A stretch of 64,000 nt of DNA, taken from contig CM022371.1 of NCBI GenBank assembly GCA_011800155.1, positions 496,001 to 560,000 on the forward strand, given 5' to 3'. The DNA comes from Flammulina velutipes. Its lineage: Eukaryota > Basidiomycota > Agaricomycetes > Agaricales > Physalacriaceae. Positions 56,911-64,000 of this stretch are shown piece after piece. The first letter of the stretch is position 1, and each line of letters begins with the position of its first letter. The translations under genes and the position numbers were made by a program. The notes beneath the pieces were generated by a model. It was not told the origin of the DNA. It did no database searches and saw nothing but the letters and a program-made list of their open reading frames with translations.

Positions 56911-59900
56911 TCAATGGTGGGGAGTTTCAGCGGTATTATGACGGTCGACCGGAGAAGACGCCACTAGGTTCCCATTCTCTCGTTCCCCCTCCCCATCGCC
57001 ATCAGGATCAGGGTGCTCACGCGCATCCTCGTAGTGCTCTAAAGAAGCGTTCAATACACTGTCGGAAAAAGCATTCATACAACCACATACCCTCCTCGTC
57101 ATGCTCCGGCTCCTGTTCGACCGCATAGATGACATCGAGCTCTATCATCAGATTAGAACACGAAGAAAAAGAGACCTTCCTACACCACTACGTACCGTCG
57201 ATAACTAAGGACGACGCGTGTGAGCCATCGAATCCCACGGCGCAACGGGGAACAGGCAAGACGTACCGTTCAACGCACCAGTCCCAGGCAGAAGAGTCGG
57301 AGGTCCCCGGTTCAGAGGAGAAAAATCTGCGGTCACAGGCGTAGGAACACCGAGGTTGCCGTGGAAAGTCATGGGAGATGGTTGCGCGCTCCATCCAGTC
57401 GACGACGAAGCAGAATTCATCGCACTCGTAGGAGGCGCTGACGGAGGCGGAGACGTCACTTCCACAGGATTACGCCGCCTCGACGGTCCAGGGGACGGTG
57501 TCCTACGTTCAGTCGGAGGCACGAGGCTCGACGCAACGCGGTTCGCACGCTCGACTTGAGCCATCGTGATGTTTTCGGGCAGCTGGGAAGGGGCCCACTG
57601 CTGCAATGCTTTGATAGAACCCCATTCCGTCACCTTGTTGTGTAACCACACTGTACTGACAGGCTTGGTGAGGAAATCGTTACAGCCGGCTGCTAAAGCT
57701 TGCACTCGATCCTCTTCGTCGCGCGAAGCTGTCAAAGCAACGATGACCACGCTGGATGGGTACGGCGTCGACCCCGATTCTGAGGATGGCGTTCTCACAG
57801 GCGGAGTGTAATTGGCGTCGGCCACAGGCGTCCCGCGAGGAAAGCCTGCCAGTGCAAGCATTTTCTCCTCGCGTCTGATCTGCATGGTAGCCTCTAAACC
57901 ACCCATCACAGGCATCTGAATATCCATCTAGATCGATAGTCAGCGTGAGCTGGTGAAATCCCAAAGGGAATAAAGCATACCAGGATCATATGGAATTCCC
58001 CTGTTCGCCATTTCTCAAGCGCATCTTTTCCGTTCACTGCCAAATCACTCGCAACGCCAATCTTCCGGAGAGCCTTCCCGCAAATCTCCCTATTGATCCT
58101 GTTATCTGCGAAGAAATCAGCAACTGTGAGTCATGTTGTGAGATAAAGTGCTACCATCCACAACGAGCACTTTGATGGGCGGCACTACGTTGTGTTCTGG
58201 GCCAAGCCTTGGTGCAGTTGTGCCCTGCGGTGTCGTATTTCTTCTCGAGAGATGGATCTGGTCCAGAGGCGAAGGTAACGGTCGTTCAGCTTCCGGAGCA
58301 GGTCCTCCTGCACGAGCCAACTCCTGCATAGACGCGAAAGTATCCGACAATGGAATCGCTGGCATCCCACCCGGAGAAGATGGGTTCGACTTCAACTTTG
58401 GATTAAAATATATCCCTTGAACGGCACCCCCAGAGTCTTGGATCCGGATGCCAGTTAGTGGGTTGTTGTCACTAATCTTTGACGAAGGAAAATATTCGTT
58501 ATTCGATAATGCTGGCGAGACTGGCAGGTTCTCTTTCACTGACGATCTGACTGACCGGTCAGAGTTCGAACGAGGGCCGGAAGGTCGAGGGGTGCCAGGC
58601 TTTGATGATTCGCCAGACGGTGATAGCGTAGCGTTCGACATGTTTGGAGGGGCTGCGCTGGGCGAGGTGGCGTTTGGTGAGAAGGACGGATCGACCGTTG
58701 GTTTGGTGACCGCAGTATGCAAGATGGTCAAAAGTCTGCGAGGACCAACAGGCTTGGGAACAACGATGATTTCGGGGGTGGATGAGAATGGGTAAAGAGC
58801 AGACCGGACGACTTCTTTTATGAGTTTGAAGTTGTTCAAGCTTGCGAAGTAGACTATAGTTACGGCTTGGGTGCCTCCAGAGGTTTGGCGCGGTGTGACA
58901 TGGTTGGATGACTGGACTCTGTGTATGGCAGGACGCTTTGTGGTGGTGGAGTTTGTCGCCTGTATCTGCTGCTTGAGAATGTCGATGTCGTCGTCAATGA
59001 AGACGAAGGGTTTAGCACCCTTTGCCGGCCTTTCTGGAGGGACGTAAGAGTTGACGGATTCGCCGTTCCCAACGACAGCGAGGTCCACACCCCAGCTGGA
59101 AAGAGCTGCTAGCAGCGGCTCCGTGGATAGCTCCTTGGTGTAGACCGTCACATTAATCTTCCTGTCTTTCAACACATGGGTGAAGTCTGAGAGCTGATCG
59201 AAAGTAGGTTCGTGCGACAGAAGCGGATGCTCTGCCACACCGTGCACGAGGGAAGGAGACACGTCTGAGTGAGGGGGAGCGGTGGACGACAGTGTAAAGC
59301 CTAGCTCACAGGCCCGTCCTAACGCACACTGTGGTCGAAAAAGGGAGTCCAACGTCAACTCAGCACTCGAATGGGTCAAGAGGCGTTGTAGGAGGAGAGT
59401 CTCGAGATTCGGCGCATGTCTCGTTTCACGACTATTAAACTTGTGCGCAATGTCAATGATGCAGCGGGTGGGAAGGCCATATACCGGCGTCGACGCGTCG
59501 AGATCATTGAAGTCCGGTCGCTGTGATGAATAGACGAACAACCCCAGTTCTATCGAGTCGCCCGATTTGGCGGTCGCCAGTATTTGGCGCACAGTCTGAA
59601 ATGGTCAATGGAATGAATGCACGAAGAGTAAGATGGACGCACATGAGCCAGAACATATGTCAAAGCGCTCTCGTTCCCTCGGACATACACCGGATTGAAG
59701 TCCACGGCCTTGACAGCCTGCTGGCCCTGGTCATGTTGGCTGTCGTCGCCGTGGTAGATAACGAGCTCGACCCCCCGCGTTGTCGCCATCCCACTCATCA
59801 TGTCGCCCACGCTCTGCAGCAAGTCCCCGATGTCGAACACATCCTCATCATCATGGAGGACGTCATTCAGCAACGGTGGCCGGAGGAATGTGGCGAGGTT

Positions 59901-60386
59901 TCTCGAGATGGAGCGCACAATCTTGAGGGCCGTGTGCATCGACGCTAGCGTTGGCGCCGGTACAGACACTGAGCATCCTGCGAATTGTTCACGGGCTGGC
60001 TCAAAGATCTGGCGCGGGGAAACTTCGAGTAGGGAGTCCATGAGAACTAGAATCATGTCCGCCAGCTCGACAGTGATCTCGTTGAACCAAGTAGCCTCCT
60101 GGGACATTCCGTCGGCGTGCTTAGGGACCCCCTTGAGCGCCGCCTTGGTCGGTGTCGCTGAGTCTCTCGATTCCGCGAGTCCTTCTCCGTCCGTCAAATG
60201 AATCTTCGAGTATACATCGTCCTCATGCCCACCATTGATATGGCCCACTGACGACCCGGCATAGGTATCAGTAACAATCCCTTGGTGGTGCCGCGACATG
60301 TTGTTGGAGAAAGTAAAGCGACGCCGTCGTGGAAGTAAAGAGTCAAGAAGGACGATCTGGCCAAGAACGGTCACAAAACGTTGCAA
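56911..60386 (-). CDS. SSK1: Ssk1-type response regulator
   Basis: Ssk1 receives phosphate from histidine-kinase phosphorelays and controls the MAPKKK of the Hog1 stress pathway. The gene starts at 60386 (or MSRHHQG at 60299). A histidine-kinase-like N-terminal region (ITVELADMILVLMDSLLEV) leads, through an intron before TVRQILATAKSGD, to a long Ser/Pro-rich central part. The receiver domain runs from IKVLVVDDNRINREICGKAL, assembled across an intron near 58150-58096, through LMDIQMPVMGG with the phospho-accepting Asp, to VALTAS and DFLTKPVS (conserved Thr/Ser and Lys). A disordered tail ends ...HNTAETPHH; the last exons (EHYEDAREHPDPDG) were found by following splice signals past an earlier in-frame stop at 57205. 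Confidence 0.9.
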
Positions 60387-60530
60387 GATGAGCGAACGCT
60401 CCTAATCGGAGGGAGTACTTTCAAAATGATTTGCAAAAACTAATTCGACCCGTGATATACACTCATATACACTAGGAGAACGCACGCAATAACCAGCCAA
60501 AGTATAAGTTTACCAAGCCGCCTCACCCCC

Positions 60531-63500
60531 TCAGTAAGATAATTCGACGTCTCCCTACAGGACCATCAGAAATCAAGCTTAGCGAGAAGAAAAAGAACAA
60601 TCGCACCTCTGCCACCAAGTCCATATCATGATAGCTCACGCGCTTCCCAGCAGCAGCCCTAGGGTCTTCCTTCGCATCAGGAGGAGGTGGAGGCGGTAAC
60701 CCGTTTCCGGGCGCTCCACTTCGTCTTCGCGGGTTGCCACTCCCTAGCGCAGAATCAAGCGCAGACACAGGCTTCGCAGGTAGGTTGGCTCCCGCCGGTA
60801 TCTCTGGTACGTAGTCGTTGCTGATGCGATCGCTCAACCGTCGTTCTCGCCGTGGTATGGGTGGTGGGTAGCCGTATCCTCCATTTCCGCCAACACCACC
60901 ACCCCCGTAATGCTCACCACCACCACCCCAGTATCCATTACCACCTCCCACTGCCGGCACTTGATACCCATGTGGAGGATAGTAGCCGCCCTGTCTCCCA
61001 AAGTCGCCAGAGTAAGATGACTGCAATTGAACACCGTACGCCTGCGGGGGTGGAGCTTGACTACTGTTGCCTGTTTGTGGAGGTGGATGTGTCAGAGGTT
61101 GTATCCGATGAGGGTCAAGAGCAAAGTTATTAAAATAGGGTATCTGAAAAGTGTTAATCACAAGCGCTGCAAATTATCTCAACGAGGACTTACGTCGTCC
61201 AACACCTTGACGAGTTCCCCGTGCTTATTTGCGATATGCTTCTCGACGAACGAGGTCGCCTTGAACAGCTTTGAACAAACTTTGCATCGATACTTGCTTT
61301 CATCTTCTTGCTTGAGGTGCTGCTCGACCGCTTTACTCAGCTCTCTGCAAATAAGATTAAAAACCACCGCCCACTCAAAGATATCACAACGTACTCATCG
61401 TAGCTCTTCCCACCGTACTCAACAGGATCAACGCCGTCGCGATTGATTAACAGCGCAACTTTCGAGTCCAGCCAATCTAACCACCTTTCGTCTAATGAAA
61501 CGAGCAGCTTAATAACGATAGCTTTACACGAATGGGGCAGCAGCCTACCGTTTCGCTTCCAATCACGATCCTTCGCAGGTGCCTCTTTCTTCACGTCCTT
61601 CTTGTCCTCCCCGTTAACCTCTCCCGCTTCATCGTTGGGAATCTTCTCCCCTTTCGCTTGTTCGGCGGCCTTGACCTCTTCGAGCAAAAGCTTGGATAAT
61701 GGTTTCCTTACATGCTTGAGACACTTGCGGTGTAACTCTTCAGCATGGTCGGTAGTGACTGCGCAGTAATAGCACGTGTGGAAGGCCGCTCGAAGAAACT
61801 CAAGGTAAAGATCTAGAGTAATCACCGTCTGGGAGGGCTGCATGAGACATCCGTGATACCGCAAGATAAAGAAGCCTTACCTTTTTTGCTGCGACTGCTG
61901 CCTCGTCCTCGATGTCCAGGATGCCCTGTTCCCGCATGTCAGACATGATCCGCTCGACTCGACGCTCGATAGCATCAGAACTCTTCTCCATAGGCTCTTC
62001 CTCATCGTCCTCGGGTGTGGTGTCCTCTGGCTCTGCCTTGACTTCGTCGGTCGAGGTAGACTCATCCATAGGTTTAGTCGTTGCCTTATTCACTTTCAGT
62101 TGACGCAATTGCGCTGCCTCCTCTTCAAGCAAGTTCGCAAGCGCAATGACATTCGCTAAATCCTTCTCAAGTCTGTCGGGCTTACTAGCCACCTCAGGAG
62201 CATAGCGAACTCGATTTGTGAACGGGCGGGTTATGTGAGACACATGTAACTTAAAGCCTTCAATCTACGAGCATGATTAGTATCGGTTTGAAAACTGAAA
62301 GATGCACACCAGCCTTTGTATCAGAGAGCTCGGACATAACAGCGCCCATGTCCGCGTTGTCGTCGAACCGAAGCCATCCCGCGCGATAGAAGTTGCGCTT
62401 CTGCATGGGGTCACCAAGAGCCAGATAGACATACCCAGGAATGTTGCGGCATGCCTAAGAACGATGAGCGTCAAGACGAGCAATAGAGAATTACAACAGT
62501 GCATACCTCCTCTAGTTTGACACGTCCTATATCCGGAGGTATCGTCCTGATCATTACTTGATTCCCCTCGGCAGGAGCCTCGATTTCTTCCCCACGTTCA
62601 CGGTCACGGTTGTCGCGTCGAGTCCCTACCATGACTTTTCCACCACCGTCCGTACGAGGAGCATCGTTATCGACTGGTTCGTCGTCGGCATCCATGTTAA
62701 ACTGCATATCGTCGTCGCCAGTATTCCTGGCGTCATCCATTCCGCTAGATTCTCGGACCTCTCCATTGGTTGTCGAATCCTTGCCATTTTTGTCCTGTTC
62801 ACTCTCGTTGAAATCGGGGTCGAATTTGCCAGCATCCAAATCGTGTAAGAATGCTACAAGACGGCCTTTCCAGCCAACTTTCCTGACCCTCTTCCTCATC
62901 TCTAGCATTGAAGGGTCATACTTCTCCACGAACCATGGCGACTTGCGATGATGGTCAAACATGGTTTGGAGCTGTCAAAGTTATGAGGGGGATTTTCTTC
63001 GAGGAATAGGAGTACATACTTGAGCAGCAGAAAAATCCTTTTTGTATTTCTCCCAGAGTGTCCTGATACCGTTCCGAGGTTTCGAACCATCACCAGCTTC
63101 GTGCTCTGCAACTTTGTCAAGGTTGTCCTCTTCGGTAGCTTGCTGGGGATAGCAGTAGCGGAACCAGTCGGCGAATTGCTTCAGGGAAGCGGGGAAGTCG
63201 AAAGTGCGGGGATCAGGAGGAGCTCTAGAACGAGGTGGGTATTGTCCGCGACGGGGAGAGTAACCACCGTAACCACGAGAATGAGTATCTGTGGACGAGT
63301 TAAACTATGTTGGAGCATTATGGGGGGACGCTAGTTCGCACCATAATCATCGGCGTGACGTGGACGGGGTTCAAATCTTTCTCTGTCCCACGGAGACATT
63401 GAACGACGTCTTTTCTTGCCTGACGAGGTATTAGCGCCATGAATATGAGCTGAATAGTATAAGATGCACCATCTGCAGCTGGACTGCGACTTCTGGGCCG

Positions 63501-63683
63501 GCGAGCATCGGTTGGACTGTCGCGTTCGTAGCCATACGGCCTATCATACGATTCCCAGTCCCCTCCACTGCGGTAGTCGGGGTAGCGCGAATCGGGATAT
63601 GCAGCGCGTTGTGGGTACTTTGCGCCAGGAGAACGCGAGCGCGAGCGGCGGGGCGGGGGCGGGTAATTATCCCAGGTAGCCAT
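60531..63683 (-). CDS. ARS2/SERRATE-like zinc finger protein
   Basis: ARS2 links the nuclear cap-binding complex to RNA degradation, 3'-end processing and small-RNA maturation. The start MATWDNYPPPPRRSRSRSP is RS-rich. The family core follows: LKQFADWFRYCYPQ, then MFDHHRKSPWFVEKYDP and WKGRLVAFLHDLD. Then come RTIPPDIGRVKLEE and GYVYLALGDPMQKRNFYRAGWLRF (RRM-like block), a helical region, and a C2H2 zinc finger (YRCKVCSKLFKATSFVEKH.ANKH). A Gly/Pro/Tyr-rich tail ends DLVAEGDVELSY; the last exon (from about 60554) was recovered by splicing GTGCGA...TGTAG. About nine exons. A single finger and the C-terminal DLVxEGD...ELxY pattern are standard for ARS2. Confidence 0.92.
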
Positions 63684-63964
63684 CTTTCAGGATATGAGAA
63701 CTGAGAGCGAAACAGAAGAGAGAAGAAGAGAAGGGCATGATCAGAGCCTGAGAGTGGGAGAGGTCGAGCATGATAGAGCACAGACCTCTTCGTATCACGT
63801 TACACAGAGCGGGGTAGTCGTCGCTGTTGAGCACAACCCCGGCGCGCACTGTTCGTGATCAAGTCGTCCAAGCTGCCGCAGAACGCCACGCCTGCATTAT
63901 TCAGTCTCCGCTTCAAATTCAGACTCCGAAGGCTCGTGCAGAGCATTAGGTAAGCATCTTTAAA
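63684..63964. promoter_or_regulatory. Divergent promoter of ARS2 and the gene at the window end
   Basis: 281 bases separate the two outward-facing ATGs. No TATA box evident. Confidence 0.4.
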
Positions 63965-64000
63965 ATGTCCGAGAACGAGCTACGAGATGCTGAGGAATTC
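63965..64000 (+). CDS. 5' end of an unidentified gene (partial)
   Basis: ATG at 63965 in good context (AAAATG) opens MSENELRDAEEF and runs off the window. Twelve codons are too few to name a family; the acidic start is plausible for a real protein. Confidence 0.4.
   Translation, partial: MSENELRDAEEF

Overview
The window is nuclear DNA from a filamentous basidiomycete, most likely an Agaricomycete (mushroom-forming fungus). The evidence is dense short introns of about 44-68 bp with GT...CTAAC-like...AG signals, a Clp1-like sexual development gene, expanded BTB, F-box and FunK1-type kinase-like families, basidiomycete-type seven-helix membrane proteins, and a nuclear tRNA-Glu with a tiny intron. 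Almost every gene is split, so exon models were built by hand from reading-frame continuity and splice signals. There are no operons, CRISPR arrays or phage. The only transposon-like structure is a 350-bp foldback element.

Layout. 1-2.5 kb: tail of an unknown gene, a BTB-domain gene, and a secreted SRPBCC-like gene whose frame does not join cleanly. 3.6-5.8 kb: SEC63. 5.8-9 kb: poorly coding ground holding an orphan fragment that resembles the N-terminal domain of fungal Bck1-type MAPKKKs. 9-12.8 kb: an F-box gene and an unrecognised gene built from a run of symmetric phase-1 exons. 13-18.3 kb: ADE13, a kinase-like protein and a second F-box protein. 19.8-24.7 kb: a gene-expression block with NUG1-type GTPase, ribosomal protein L18 and a Tra2-like SR protein. 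25.6-37.3 kb: two related seven-helix proteins flanking a mucin-like membrane protein, a MARVEL protein and the acyltransferase ALE1. 37.5-44.4 kb: FAD oxidoreductase, SET5 methyltransferase, third F-box protein, alpha/beta hydrolase. 44.6 kb: tRNA-Glu(UUC). 45.4-47.2 kb: SR-protein kinase. 47.5-49.3 kb: foldback repeat and a decayed gene. 49.6-63.7 kb: five minus-strand regulators (Clp1-like, Pho80-like cyclin, KDM3-like JmjC demethylase, SSK1 response regulator, ARS2/SERRATE). The first codons of a divergent gene end the window.

Functional links. The SR-protein kinase (45.4 kb) and the Tra2-like SR protein (23.7 kb) are plausible enzyme and substrate. ARS2, Tra2 and SRPK all act in RNA processing. 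SSK1 feeds the Hog1 stress MAPK pathway. Set5 and the JmjC protein are opposing classes of histone-methylation enzyme. Linkage of these genes looks incidental; I see no convincing biosynthetic cluster. The most unusual items are the modular phase-1 exon gene (10.9-12.8 kb), the adjacent divergent genes RPL18 and Tra2 that each have a start-codon-only first coding exon, two micro-exons (7 and 9 nt), a GC-AG intron in ADE13, and the orphan MAPKKK-type domain.
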